DNA of 64,000 bases from Variovorax sp. S12S4. GTDB taxonomy: Bacteria > Pseudomonadota > Gammaproteobacteria > Burkholderiales > Burkholderiaceae_C. Below the pieces are notes generated by a model, which ran no database searches, was not told the DNA's origin, and was given only the letters and a program-made list of their open reading frames with translations. Positions within the stretch are counted from its first letter, which is position 1. Each line of letters opens with the position of its first letter. The stretch spans positions 3,263,001-3,327,000 of the forward strand of contig NZ_JALPKR020000002.1 in NCBI RefSeq assembly GCF_023195515.1, in the 5' to 3' direction. The translations under genes and the position numbers were made by a program. Positions 55,371 to 64,000 of the stretch are shown here, piece after piece.

Positions 55371-56625
55371 CCGACGACAAGAAAACCGCCGACGAGACAA
55401 CGGCAGCAGGACAGCCTCCGCCGGAGGCTGCCGAAACCCCACCCGAACTGCCCCTGAGCCCGTTGCGGCGCCTCCGCCACAAGCAGCGGCCCCCGAACCT
55501 GAACCGGAACCTGAACCCCAGCGCATGCTGCTGCACATGCCGGTCGATGTGCGCAGCGCTTCGCTGGTGGTGCTTGCGGTGCTGGCCGGCGTGTTTGCGT
55601 TGCGATGGGCTTCGGCGGTCTTCATTCCGCTGATGGTGAGCCTGCTGCTGAGCTATGCGCTCTCGCCCCTGGTGGACCGGCTGGAGCACTGGAAAGTGCC
55701 GCGCTGGATCGGCGCGACGGTGATCCTGCTGGGCCTGACCGGCGGCCTGGGCTGGACGGGCTATTCGCTGTCGGGCAGCGCCTCGGAGCTGCTCGATTCG
55801 CTGCCGGTTGCCGCGCAAAAGCTGCGGCAGGCCACGCGCAGCAACAAGAGCGCCACCGCCACGCCGCTCGACAGCGTGCAGCAGGCTGCCGCGCAGCTCG
55901 AACGCGCGGCCGAGGAAAATTCGGCCCGCGTTGCGGCCCGCAAAGGCGTGGCGCGCGTCGTCATCGAGCGGCCGGCCTTCAATGTGCGCGAGTACCTGTG
56001 GAGCGGCACCGTCGGGCTGCTGGCCGCCGCGGGGCAGTTCACGCTGGTGATCTTTCTGACCTTCTTCGCGCTGTGCTCGGGCAACACGTTCCGGCGCAAG
56101 CTGATCAAGATCACCGGCCCCAGCCTCGAAAAGAAAAAGATCACCGTGCACGTGCTGGACGACATCACGCGCAACATCGAGCGCTACCTGCTGGTGCAGA
56201 TACTCACCAGCGTGCTGGTCGGTGTGGCCACGGGGCTCGCTTTCTGGAGCCTGGGGCTGGAGAACGCGGCCGTGTGGGGCATTGTTGCGGCGGTGACCAA
56301 CCTCATTCCGTACATCGGTTCCGTCATCGTCATGGCCGCCGCGGGGCTGGTGGCCTTCCTTCAGTTCAACACGCTTGAAATGGGGCTGCTGGTGGCCGGC
56401 ACGTCGCTGCTTATCCACACCCTGGTGGGCAACCTGCTGCTGCCGTGGCTCACCAGCCGCACCAGCCGCATGAACCCGGTGGCGGTGTTTGTCGGCGTGA
56501 TCTTCTGGGGCTGGCTCTGGGGCGTTTGGGGGCTGCTGCTGGGCATTCCCATCACCATGGTGGTCAAGTCGATCTGCGACCGGGTGGAAGACCTGCAGCC
56601 GATCGGGGAGCTGCTGGGAGACTAG
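55367..56625 (+). CDS. AI-2E family transporter, apparent frameshift in the N-terminal linker
   Basis: The start at 55367 overlaps the regulator stop as ATGA and opens an acidic, Pro-rich leader (TDDKKTADETTAAGQPPPE). The membrane protein itself is in another frame, open from upstream of ATG 55525 (MLLHMPVDVRSASLVVLAVL) to 56625. That frame also encodes a natural-looking linker (PEPVAAPPPQAAAPEPEPE) upstream of 55525. One extra C at the CCCC of 55451-55454 joins the two as ELPPEPVAAPPPQ. The core is a full AI-2E/PerM protein of about 366 residues, with GIVAAVTNLIPYIGSVIV and a C-terminal LGIPITMVVKSI. Cargo is unknown. Translation from 55525 alone may suffice. Confidence 0.85.
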
Positions 56626-56646
56626 GCAGGTGGCGCCGCAAGGGCT

Positions 56647-57903
56647 TCAGCCGGGCCGGGCGCGGGCCTGGTTCAGCCTCGAGAAGCGCACGATCATCCA
56701 CGGTCCGAGCAGCGCACCCAGGCCGACGGAGCTCCATGCCGCGACCCAGCCGTAGGTGCTGCCGAAGCCGAAGTGCGACTGTCCCCAGTCCAGCGCCAGG
56801 CCGAACACCCAGGGGCTCAAGGCACCGGCGCCGAAGCCCATCACCGAGCGCACGGAGTACGCCACGCCCAGGCGGTGCGGCGCCACCACGTCGGCCAGCG
56901 CGGTCGAATAGACCGACGAGTCGGCGATGGCAAGCAGGTTGTAGATGGCGGCCATCGCGGCCAGCAACCACAGCGGCCAGGTCCACATCCAGCCGAAGCT
57001 GAACGACATGCACAGGCTGGCCACCGTGGCAACCATCATGATTCGCGCACGGCCGAACCGATCGGATGCGGCGCCGCCCGCGATACTGCCGAACACGCTC
57101 ACCAGGTGCGCAAGCGCGGCCAGTGCAATGCCCGCGCCTTGCCACGGCGCGCTACCGCCCGCGGACGCCACGAGGTAGGCGGGCAGCCACGCCCACAGGG
57201 CCATCAGCTCCCAGCAATGAAAGGCGTAGGCCCAGTTGCCGGCCATCGCGGGCTTGTCGCGCACCGTTTCGCGCAGCGCCTGCCAGGTGCCTTCGCGCGG
57301 CGTGCCGGCATCGGCAGGCGGTGCGGGTGGGCGCATGCGCCGCAGCGCGGGTAGGGTCAGCAATGCACCCGCCAAGGTGCAGCCAGCCGCCACGAACAGC
57401 CCGAGCCGCCAGTGCTGCACATGGCTCAACACCGCCACCACCGCGAGCGACAAGGCATAGCCCATCGACGCCGCGCCGAGAAACAGCCCCATCGCGCGGC
57501 CGCGCACGGCGGGTTGGGTGTTGCGCGCCAGGAGCTGCAGGCCGGGCGTGTACGAGGCGCCTGCGCACAGCCCCGTCAGGCCGTAGAGCAGCATGGCCGA
57601 ACGATGGTCGTGCGCGAACACCGCGAAAGCCGCTGCCGCCACAGCACTGATGATGCTGCCGATGAGCAACACGCGGTGCGGTCCGAAGCGATCGGCCAGC
57701 AGGCCCACCGCGAACAGCGAGCTCATGTAGCCGATGTGCCAGGCGCTCTGGATGGAACCTGCCTGCGCGGCCGTCATGTGCCAGTCGACCATCATGAACG
57801 GCAGCACGCCGGAGTAGGCGGTGACGATCATTGCCTGCAGCAGCCGGCTCGCGCACAGCAGCGCCAGCCATCCGCGTGCGGGTGCGGCCTCAGCGCAGTG
57901 CAC
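56647..57903 (-). CDS. MFS transporter
   Basis: 418 residues, 12 membrane helices. The motif-A-like loop is LLADRFGPHRVLLIG, repeated in the second half as GAASDRFGRARIMMV. No ATG fits near the beginning; a GTG at 57903, overlapping the acetyltransferase stop by 14 bases, gives MHCAEAAPARGWLALLCASR. The substrate is not apparent. It is probably coexpressed with the acetyltransferase, perhaps as a resistance pair. Confidence 0.87.
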   Translation of the reverse strand: MHCAEAAPARGWLALLCASRLLQAMIVTAYSGVLPFMMVDWHMTAAQAGSIQSAWHIGYMSSLFAVGLLADRFGPHRVLLIGSIISAVAAAAFAVFAHDHRSAMLLYGLTGLCAGASYTPGLQLLARNTQPAVRGRAMGLFLGAASMGYALSLAVVAVLSHVQHWRLGLFVAAGCTLAGALLTLPALRRMRPPAPPADAGTPREGTWQALRETVRDKPAMAGNWAYAFHCWELMALWAWLPAYLVASAGGSAPWQGAGIALAALAHLVSVFGSIAGGAASDRFGRARIMMVATVASLCMSFSFGWMWTWPLWLLAAMAAIYNLLAIADSSVYSTALADVVAPHRLGVAYSVRSVMGFGAGALSPWVFGLALDWGQSHFGFGSTYGWVAAWSSVGLGALLGPWMIVRFSRLNQARARPG

Positions 57904-58414
57904 GTTGCATGAGCACGGTGTCGACCCACTGCCCGAACTTGAAGCCCACGTTGCGCAGCACGCCCACCATCTCGAAGCCGAGGCTTTGGTGCAGGCGCTG
58001 CGATCCGGCATTGGCGCTGTTGCCGACCACCGCCACCATCTGCGTGAAGCCGCCATCGGTGCAGCGCCCGATCACCGCCTGAAGCAGCGCCTTGCCGATG
58101 CCGCGGCCCTGCATGCCTTGCGCGATGTAGACCGAATCCTCCACCGTGTGGCGGTACGCGGACCGGCTGCGGTAGGGGCTTGCATAGGCATAGCCGGCCA
58201 CCTCGCCGTCCTTCATTGCCACGAGGTAGGGCAGGCCGCGTGCAAGCACGTCGGCGCGCCGCGCTTGCATCTGCTGGACGGTGGGAACCTCTTCCTCGAA
58301 GGAGCACAGGTCGTGCAGCACGTAGTGGCTGTAGATGGCCTGCACCGCGGGCATGTGGTGCGGTTCGGCGTCGAGGATTTCCAAGGAGGTGGAGGCGAGA
58401 GTTTGTGAGGGCAT
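57890..58414 (-). CDS. Phosphinothricin/methionine-sulfoximine-type N-acetyltransferase
   Basis: 174 residues. The GNAT fold of the PAT/MddA subgroup is seen in AIYSHYVLHDLCSFEEEVPT, GYAYASPYRSRSAYRHTVEDSVYI and the acetyl-CoA loop GMQGRGIGKALLQAVI. The end GFKFGQWVDTVLMQRAL is characteristic. Family members acetylate phosphinothricin, methionine sulfoximine or related amino acids. It overlaps the MFS gene and diverges from the LysR gene. Confidence 0.9.
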   Translation of the reverse strand: MPSQTLASTSLEILDAEPHHMPAVQAIYSHYVLHDLCSFEEEVPTVQQMQARRADVLARGLPYLVAMKDGEVAGYAYASPYRSRSAYRHTVEDSVYIAQGMQGRGIGKALLQAVIGRCTDGGFTQMVAVVGNSANAGSQRLHQSLGFEMVGVLRNVGFKFGQWVDTVLMQRALR

Positions 58415-58433
58415 GCCCCGGATCTTGACGATC

Positions 58434-58451
58434 CTTCATGGATAAGTGAAG
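58434..58451. promoter_or_regulatory. Possible LysR-type binding site
   Basis: CTTCA-N8-TGAAG is a dyad in the AT-richer gap between the acetyltransferase (start 58414) and lysR (ATG 58464). LysR-type regulators favour partly palindromic T-N11-A sites in such divergent gaps. A second small dyad, ATGCAAAGCAT, covers the lysR start itself. Confidence 0.4.
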
Positions 58452-58463
58452 CTTGGTCGGCCT

Positions 58464-59465
58464 ATGCAAAGCATAAGGAATACTTTGGAAAAGACATTGA
58501 ACCTCGACCAGCTGAAGTCCTTCGGGCTGGTCATTGAAACCGGCAGCTTCTCCGCCGCGGCCGACAGGCTCGGCCTCACGCAGCCCGCGGTAAGCCTGCA
58601 GATCCGCCAGCTGGAGCGCAAGCTGGCCGTGCGCCTGGTGGAGCGTGTGGGCCGGCAGGTCAAGGCCACGCCCGCCGGTGCGGCACTGCTGCTGCACGCC
58701 CAGCACATCGAGACCGCGGTGGAGAACGCCATCGACGCGTTGGCGGACCACACCAGCGGCGTGACGGGCCGCGTACGGCTGGGCACCGGCGCAACGGCCT
58801 GCCTTTATTTCCTGCCGGGCTTGCTGCGCGGCCTGCGTGAGCGGTTCCCGGCGCTCGGCATCGTGGTGAGCACCGGCAACACCGACGACCAGGTCCGCAA
58901 GGTGGAAGAAAACAGCATCGACCTCGCGCTGGTCACGCTGCCGGCGGCGGGCCGCTCGCTGAGCGTGGTGCCGGTGCTCGACGACGAGTTCGTCGCCATA
59001 GGCCGCGGCGATCTCGCTCCGCTGAAAGCCCGCGTGGGGCCCGCGGACCTGGCCGCGCTGCCGCTGGTGCTGTTCGAGCCCGCGGCCAACACGCGCAAGC
59101 TGGTCGACCGCTGGTTTGCCGCCGAAGGCCTGCAGCCGCAGCCCGTCATGGAGCTAGGCAGTGTCGAGGCCATGAAGGAGATGGTGGCCGCGGGGCTGGG
59201 CTACGGCATCGTGCCGCGCATGTCCATGGCGGGCCGCGGCGCCCACCCCGGGTTGAAGACAAGCCGGCTGAGCCCGGGCATGCACCGCACGCTGGCCATC
59301 GTGATCCGGCGTGACAAGCCGGTCAGCAAGGCCCTGCGCGTGGTGCTCGATGCGATTCTTGCGGCGGGCAAGAAGGGGAGTTCGGCCTTTACTCCGGCCT
59401 TTACTCCGGCCGTTATTCCGGCCGTTATTCCGGCCGTCACTCCGGCGAAAAGGCCGAAGACGTAG
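58464..59465 (+). CDS. LysR family transcriptional regulator with repetitive C-terminal tail
   Basis: 333 residues from ATG 58464. A TTG at 58497, preceded by GGAAAAG, would give the classical MNLDQLKSFG start and may be the true one. The helix-turn-helix is SFSAAADRLGLTQPAVSLQIRQLERKL; the effector domain follows (GRVRLGTGATACLYFLPGLL). After about residue 305 comes an abnormal tail built of five tandem four-residue units (AFTP, AFTP, AVIP, AVIP, AVTP). The tail runs into the convergent MFS gene by 29 bases. It may regulate the divergent acetyltransferase/MFS pair. Confidence 0.92.
   Translation: MQSIRNTLEKTLNLDQLKSFGLVIETGSFSAAADRLGLTQPAVSLQIRQLERKLAVRLVERVGRQVKATPAGAALLLHAQHIETAVENAIDALADHTSGVTGRVRLGTGATACLYFLPGLLRGLRERFPALGIVVSTGNTDDQVRKVEENSIDLALVTLPAAGRSLSVVPVLDDEFVAIGRGDLAPLKARVGPADLAALPLVLFEPAANTRKLVDRWFAAEGLQPQPVMELGSVEAMKEMVAAGLGYGIVPRMSMAGRGAHPGLKTSRLSPGMHRTLAIVIRRDKPVSKALRVVLDAILAAGKKGSSAFTPAFTPAVIPAVIPAVTPAKRPKT
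59385..59447 (+). repeat. 12-bp tandem repeat at the 3' end of lysR
   Basis: Five units of GCC-TTT/GTY-ACT/ATT-CCG follow each other in frame, from GCCTTTACTCCG twice to GCCGTTATTCCG twice and GCCGTCACTCCG once, then a partial GCG. The pairwise identity of neighbouring units points to recent slippage or duplication. It encodes the AFTP/AVIP tail of the LysR protein. Confidence 0.9.
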
Positions 59466-60684
59466 CACGCGCCGCGCCGCCGCGCGCGCGGCCCAGCGTG
59501 CCGACGATGAGCGCGGCAACCAGCACCAGCGCGCCGCTGAGCACCATCGCGCTCGAGATGCCGTAGTTGTCGACCGTCACGCCGCCGATCAGCGCGCCCG
59601 AGGCAATGGCCACCTGGAAGCCGCTCACCAGCAGTGCTTGTCCGGCCTCGGGTGCATCAGGCACCGCTTCCATCATCCAGCCCGTGAGCGCCACCGGAAT
59701 CAGGCCGAAGGCCACGCCCCAGATGAAGACCACGACCGCGCCCGCGACAAAGCCGCTGCCGATCACCGTCGAGAGCAGCAGCGCGGTCGCCAGCATCAGC
59801 GCCGCGAGCAGGGTGGTGCCCCGCACGCTGCGTGCGACGAGGCTACCGCCCAGGAATGTGCCAATGAAGCCCACGGCGCCGTACACCAGCAGCAGCGTGG
59901 AGACGGAGTGCGGCGCCAGGCCGAACACCTGCTGCAACAGCGGCTTCAGGTAGGTATAGGCGGCGAAATGGCCGGCAATGAAGAACAGCACGGCAAGCAG
60001 GCCGACCTGCGCCATGCGGCGCGTCAACGGCGTGAGCAGGTCGCGTGCGCCGATGGCGCGCACCGGCGGTATCGCGGGCAGCAGCCACAGCTGCACCAGC
60101 AGCACGACCGCGGCAAGCGCGCCGGTCACCGCGAACGAGGCACGCCAGCCGAACAGCGTTCCAAGCAGGGAACCGGCGGGCACGCCGAGCACCGTGGCCG
60201 CGGACACGCCCGCCAGCACAAGCGACATGGCCCGCGCCTTCGAGGCTTGCGGCACCAGTTGCGTGGCTGCCGCCGGTGCAAAGGTCCAGAAGCCGCCCAC
60301 GCACAGGCCCAGCATGAGCCGCGCAACCAGCATGGTGGCGAAGTTGGGCGCAAAGGCCGCCAGCAGGTTCGATGCGATCAGCAGCGTGGTGAGCGCGATC
60401 AGCACCGTGCGCCGGTCCAGGCGGCCCGAAGCGACGATGAGCCCGGGCCCTGCAAGAGCGGCAAGCACGCCTGGCATGGTGATCATGAGCCCCGCCGTGC
60501 CGTCCGACACATTGAGCCCGCGAGCGATGTCGGTCAGAAGGCCGATGGGCATGAACTCGGTCGAAACCATTGCAAAGGTGCCGACGGCAATCGAGCTGAC
60601 GGCCAACCAGGCCGAACGGGTCGTCTTGACCGGCTCCGGCGACAGATCGTCGATGCAGGGGTTGCTGCTGGGTGAATTCATCAT
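59437..60684 (-). CDS. MFS transporter (DHA1/AraJ-like efflux)
   Basis: 415 residues from the ATG at 60684. Twelve helices; family features are STEFMPIGLLTDIARGLNVSDGTAGLMITMPG near the start, RLDRRTVLIAL as motif A, and GLCVGGFWTFAPAAATQLVP. This pattern fits sugar/drug efflux pumps such as AraJ or YdhP. AGGACC lies before the start. It is convergent with lysR and its last codons overlap that gene. Confidence 0.92.
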   Translation of the reverse strand: MMNSPSSNPCIDDLSPEPVKTTRSAWLAVSSIAVGTFAMVSTEFMPIGLLTDIARGLNVSDGTAGLMITMPGVLAALAGPGLIVASGRLDRRTVLIALTTLLIASNLLAAFAPNFATMLVARLMLGLCVGGFWTFAPAAATQLVPQASKARAMSLVLAGVSAATVLGVPAGSLLGTLFGWRASFAVTGALAAVVLLVQLWLLPAIPPVRAIGARDLLTPLTRRMAQVGLLAVLFFIAGHFAAYTYLKPLLQQVFGLAPHSVSTLLLVYGAVGFIGTFLGGSLVARSVRGTTLLAALMLATALLLSTVIGSGFVAGAVVVFIWGVAFGLIPVALTGWMMEAVPDAPEAGQALLVSGFQVAIASGALIGGVTVDNYGISSAMVLSGALVLVAALIVGTLGRARGGAARATSSAFSPE

Positions 60685-60839
60685 GGGAGGGTCCTGGAGT
60701 CGCACCGGCCAAAAAGGCGCGCGCCGATGCGTTGTTGCGAAAGGCTGTCCAGTGTCGAAGCGGACGGACTCTTCACAAAGGGCCTTGCCGGCAGTAGTCA
60801 GTTTCCCGGTCGCGAACAATCGCCGGTTTCAGCGCAACC

Positions 60840-61382
60840 TCAGGTGGCCGCCGAGCGATGCTGCAGCACCCGTCCGTCGGCGATGAAAGAGTCGCCGACC
60901 AGTACACGAAAGACCGCACCGTCGGGCAGTCGCGCGCTTGCCGTCTCTGGCGTCAGCAGCTCGACGTCGAGCGCGTGCGGCTTTCCGCGTTCGAGCTGCG
61001 CGCCGTGCGGCACGAGCCAGCGCGCGGAAAAACCTTCGTTGCCGACCACCAGCGCGCAGCGGTATTCGCCGGCCGCCAACGGCACGTCGTGCGAAGGCAG
61101 CGCCGGCGGGCGCAGCGTGAGTTCGACGGAAAGATGCGGCGTGAAGGCGCGCGCCGAATCGAAGGTCGGAGGCTGCGCTGGCGGTGCACGCCGCGGCAGC
61201 TTGCCGATGAGCCACGCGATGACGTTGCCGATGATCGGCACCCACAACACCATCAGCAGCGTGCCGATGTCGCGCGTGGTCGAGCCGGGGGTTGCGTAGT
61301 GCCGCACGACCGCGCCGCCGACGGCCACGCACAGCAGAACGGCGACGATCAGCTTGCGCCGGGACTGTATGGTGCTGCTCAT
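60840..61382 (-). CDS. Hypothetical membrane protein
   Basis: 180 residues. Two N-terminal hydrophobic segments (LIVAVLLCVAVGGAVVRHY; IGTLLMVLWVPIIGNVIAWLIG) are followed by a soluble beta-rich domain (HLSVELTLRPPALPSHDVPL; EYRCALVVGNEGFSARWLVP). No family was recognised. It lies 30 bases after the ppc stop on the same strand. Confidence 0.72.
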   Translation of the reverse strand: MSSTIQSRRKLIVAVLLCVAVGGAVVRHYATPGSTTRDIGTLLMVLWVPIIGNVIAWLIGKLPRRAPPAQPPTFDSARAFTPHLSVELTLRPPALPSHDVPLAAGEYRCALVVGNEGFSARWLVPHGAQLERGKPHALDVELLTPETASARLPDGAVFRVLVGDSFIADGRVLQHRSAAT

Positions 61383-61412
61383 GGCGGAGCGGTTGCCTGT
61401 AGGTCCATCGCA

Positions 61413-64000
61413 TCAGCCCGTGTTCCGCAAGCCCGCCGCCACCCCGTTGATCGAAATGTGGATGCCCCGCTGCAGCCGCTCGCCGCCTTCGCCCGCGCGG
61501 TAGCGCTGCATCAGCTCGACCTGCAGGTGATGCAGCGGGTCGATGTACGGAAAGCGGTGGCGCACCGAGCGCTGCATCTCGGCATTGCCTTCGAGGCGCT
61601 GCTTTGCGCCGGTGATCAGCGTGAGCGCGTCGGAGGTGCGATGCCATTCGGTGTCGATCATCGAGAACACCTTCTGGCGCAGCTTGCGGTCGCCTACCAG
61701 CTCGGCATAGCGCGAAGCCAAGGCGAGATCGCTCTTGGCAAGCACCATGTCCATGTTGGAGAGCAGGGTGCGAAAGAACGGCCATTGCGCATACATGCGG
61801 CGCAGCAGCGCCACGCGCTCCTTGCGCGCGGCCGGCGTGCCGGCCGACGCGAGGAACTGCTCCACGCCCGAGCCGAAGCCGAACCAGCCCGGTATGGTGA
61901 GCCGGCACTGGCCCCAGCTGAAGCTCCACGGCACGGCGCGCAGGTCGTCGATCTTGTGGCTCGGGTTGCGCGATGCGGGGCGCGAGCCGATGTTGAGTTC
62001 GGCAATTTCGCGGATGGGCGTGGAGCCGAAGAAGTAGTCGCCGAAGCCCGGGGTTTCGTAGACCAGCTTGCGGTACGCCGCCATGCTCGCGGTCGACAGC
62101 TCCGCCGCCGCCGAAAGAAAGGTGGCGGGTGCCGACTTGCCCTGCGGCAGCAGCGTGGCTTCGAGCGTGGCGGCCACCAGTGTCTCGAGGTTGCGCCGGC
62201 CGATCTCGCGGTTGGCGTATTTGGAGCCGATGACTTCGCCCTGTTCGGTCAGGCGGATCTGGCCACGCACCGTGCCCGGCGGCTGCGCGAGGATGGCCTG
62301 GTAGCTCGGGCCGCCGCCGCGTCCCACCGTGCCGCCTCGGCCATGGAACATGCGCAGGCGGATGGGGTTGGTCTTCTTTTTCTTGTTGAGCTCGTCGAAC
62401 AGCGACACCAGCGCAATGCCGGCGCGGTAGAGCTCCCAGTTGCTGGTGAAGATGCCGCCGTCCTTGTTGCTGTCGCTGTAGCCGAGCATCACGTCCTGCT
62501 CAGCGCCGGAGCGTTCGATCAGCTCTGCAATGCCGGGCAGGGCGTAGAAGGCGCGAACGATGGGGGCGGCATTGCGCAGGTCTTCGATGGTTTCGAACAG
62601 CGGCACCACGATCAGGTCGCAGGTTGCATTGCTGTTCATTGCACCGCGCAGCAGGCCCACTTCCTTTTGCAGCAGCAAGGCTTCGAGCAGGTCGCTCACC
62701 GTTTCGGTGTGGCTGATGATGTAGTGGCGAATGGCCGCCGCGCCGTAGCGGGCACGCGCAGTGCGGGCGGCCGCGAAGATCGCGAGTTCGCTCTGTGCGA
62801 GCGGCGAATATTCGGCATCGGGCACGCGCAGCGGACGTGCATCGTCGAGCAGCTTGAGCAGCAATTGCTGCTTGGCTTCTTCGGCCAGCGACGCATACGA
62901 GGGCTCGATGCGCGCGGTGGCCAGCAGTTCGGCAATCACGGCCTCGTGCTTGTCGGAGCTTTGGCGCAGGTCGACAGTGGCCAGGTGAAAACCGAACACC
63001 TCGACCGCGCGGATCAACGGCCGCAGGCGCGGCGCGGCCAGCACGCTGCCGTGCTTTTCGTTGAGCGACTCTTCCACGGTGCGAAGGTCGGCCAGGAATT
63101 CTTCGGCCGCGGTGTAGGGGTTTTGCGGCGGCACCGCGTGGCGTGCCGCCTCGCCGCCGGTCAGGTCGCGCAGCGTGGCCGCAAGGCGTGCATACACGCC
63201 GGTGAGTGCGCGGCGGTAAGGCTCGTCCTTGCGGTGCTCGCTGGTGTCGGGCGAACGCTCGGCCAGCGCCTGCATTTCGACCGATACATCCACCAGCGTG
63301 GCCGAAAGCGAGAGCTCTCCGCCCAGGTAGTGCACCTCGGTCAGGTAGTGGCGCAGCGCCAACTCGGCCTGCCGGCGCAATGCGTACTCGAGCGTTTCGG
63401 CCGTGACGTTCGGGTTGCCGTCGCGGTCCCCGCCGATCCATTGGCCCATGCGCAGGAAGGGTGCCACCGAGGGCACCACGCCGTTCTGGCCCAGTGTCTT
63501 TTCCAGGTCGGCATAGACGCGCGGAATCTCGCGAAGGAAGGTGGCTTCGTAATAGCTCAGCGCGTTTTCGATTTCGTCGGCCACGGTGAGCTTGGAGAAG
63601 CGCAGCAGGCGCGTCTGCCAGATCTGCGTGACGCGGATGCGCATCTGTGTTTCGTTCTCGGCAAACTCGAGCGGCGTGAGCGCGTCCTTGCCGCCTGCGT
63701 AAGCGCTCTGGCGAAGCTTGATCTCGTCGCGCGTGGTGAGCAGCTGCGCAATGGCGCGCTCGGCGTCGAGGATGCTCTTGCGCTGCACTTCGGTCGGGTG
63801 CGCGGTGAGCACCGGCGACACGTAGCTGTGCGCGAGGGAGGCGACCACTTCGTCGGGCTTGACGCCGGCCTTGCGGATGCGTGCAAGAGCGGTCTGCAGG
63901 TCGCCGTCGGCGCTCTCGCCGGCACGCTCGGCCTCGGTGCGGCGGCGAATCAGGTGCCGGTCTTCCGCCAGGTTGGCCAGGTGGCTGAAGTAGGTGAAGG
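61413..64000 (-). CDS. ppc: Phosphoenolpyruvate carboxylase (N-terminus beyond window)
   Basis: 862 residues are visible and the frame is open to the window end, so the start lies outside; an internal Met at 63848 is not the start. The enzyme carboxylates phosphoenolpyruvate to oxaloacetate, refilling the citric acid cycle. Seen are the catalytic His region [24 protein letters not shown], the [14 protein letters not shown] loop, and the C-terminal NTG that ends all members. No truncation or missing key residue is apparent. Confidence 0.96.
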   Translation of the reverse strand, partial: FTYFSHLANLAEDRHLIRRRTEAERAGESADGDLQTALARIRKAGVKPDEVVASLAHSYVSPVLTAHPTEVQRKSILDAERAIAQLLTTRDEIKLRQSAYAGGKDALTPLEFAENETQMRIRVTQIWQTRLLRFSKLTVADEIENALSYYEATFLREIPRVYADLEKTLGQNGVVPSVAPFLRMGQWIGGDRDGNPNVTAETLEYALRRQAELALRHYLTEVHYLGGELSLSATLVDVSVEMQALAERSPDTSEHRKDEPYRRALTGVYARLAATLRDLTGGEAARHAVPPQNPYTAAEEFLADLRTVEESLNEKHGSVLAAPRLRPLIRAVEVFGFHLATVDLRQSSDKHEAVIAELLATARIEPSYASLAEEAKQQLLLKLLDDARPLRVPDAEYSPLAQSELAIFAAARTARARYGAAAIRHYIISHTETVSDLLEALLLQKEVGLLRGAMNSNATCDLIVVPLFETIEDLRNAAPIVRAFYALPGIAELIERSGAEQDVMLGYSDSNKDGGIFTSNWELYRAGIALVSLFDELNKKKKTNPIRLRMFHGRGGTVGRGGGPSYQAILAQPPGTVRGQIRLTEQGEVIGSKYANREIGRRNLETLVAATLEATLLPQGKSAPATFLSAAAELSTASMAAYRKLVYETPGFGDYFFGSTPIREIAELNIGSRPASRNPSHKIDDLRAVPWSFSWGQCRLTIPGWFGFGSGVEQFLASAGTPAARKERVALLRRMYAQWPFFRTLLSNMDMVLAKSDLALASRYAELVGDRKLRQKVFSMIDTEWHRTSDALTLITGAKQRLEGNAEMQRSVRHRFPYIDPLHHLQVELMQRYRAGEGGERLQRGIHISINGVAAGLRNTG

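Overview
This is a 64 kb piece of a GC-rich beta-proteobacterial chromosome. Gene content and protein style point to Comamonadaceae, most likely Variovorax or a close relative: many solute-binding-protein ABC and TRAP transporters, LytS/LytTR signalling genes divergent from argH, a glycine riboswitch, and dense ATGA/GTGA overlaps. This assignment is inferred from reading; no database search was possible. No rRNA, tRNA, CRISPR array, insertion sequence or prophage was seen.

Layout. (1-1.1 kb) A TetR regulator, cut by the window edge, diverges from a DUF1348 (NTF2-like) gene across a palindromic operator. (1.15-6.7 kb) A PAS histidine kinase and LuxR-type response regulator precede a nitrate/cyanate-type ABC importer and cyanase (cynS), a cyanate uptake and detoxification unit. 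(6.8-9.8 kb) An SDR-fold protein lacking its catalytic residues, an Atu4866-domain protein, an alpha/beta hydrolase and two small orphan ORFs. (10-14.8 kb) A TRAP transporter (P, Q, M) with an AroQ-like dehydratase and a divergent IclR regulator, then an FMN reductase. (14.9-26.1 kb) A secreted unknown, then a sigma-54-like promoter and a glycine riboswitch ahead of a peptide ABC importer, an M81 (MlrC-type) metallopeptidase and an M20 amidohydrolase; then a CynX-type MFS transporter with a FadR-type regulator. (26.2-30.3 kb) A TPM-domain membrane protein, a frameshifted pbpC and a small lipoprotein.

(30.4-38 kb) A LysE exporter, DUF2277 and two GNAT genes, then a selenium neighbourhood: mnmH (tRNA 2-selenouridine synthase) overlaps the last gene of a PhnDCEE-like ABC importer, and selD (selenophosphate synthase) lies divergently on the other side. 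(38-47.8 kb) DUF4124, RNase HI-like, DUF3297 and cytochrome c genes, a 2002-residue bacterial alpha-2-macroglobulin, an OpgC-like membrane protein and an SGNH hydrolase. (48-64 kb) DUF3455 lipoprotein, unknown membrane proteins, a rhomboid protease, argH, the LytS/LytTR pair coupled to an AI-2E family permease, two MFS transporters, an acetyltransferase, a LysR regulator, and ppc cut by the window end.

Most interesting points: the selU-ABC-selD arrangement, which suggests a dedicated selenium importer; the sigma-54 plus glycine-riboswitch peptide/acyl-glycine utilisation operon; an AroQ paralogue with a remodelled active site; and four genes (DUF1348, the cyanate permease, pbpC, the AI-2E permease) each broken by an apparent single-base change at a C-run, which may be assembly error or real slippage.
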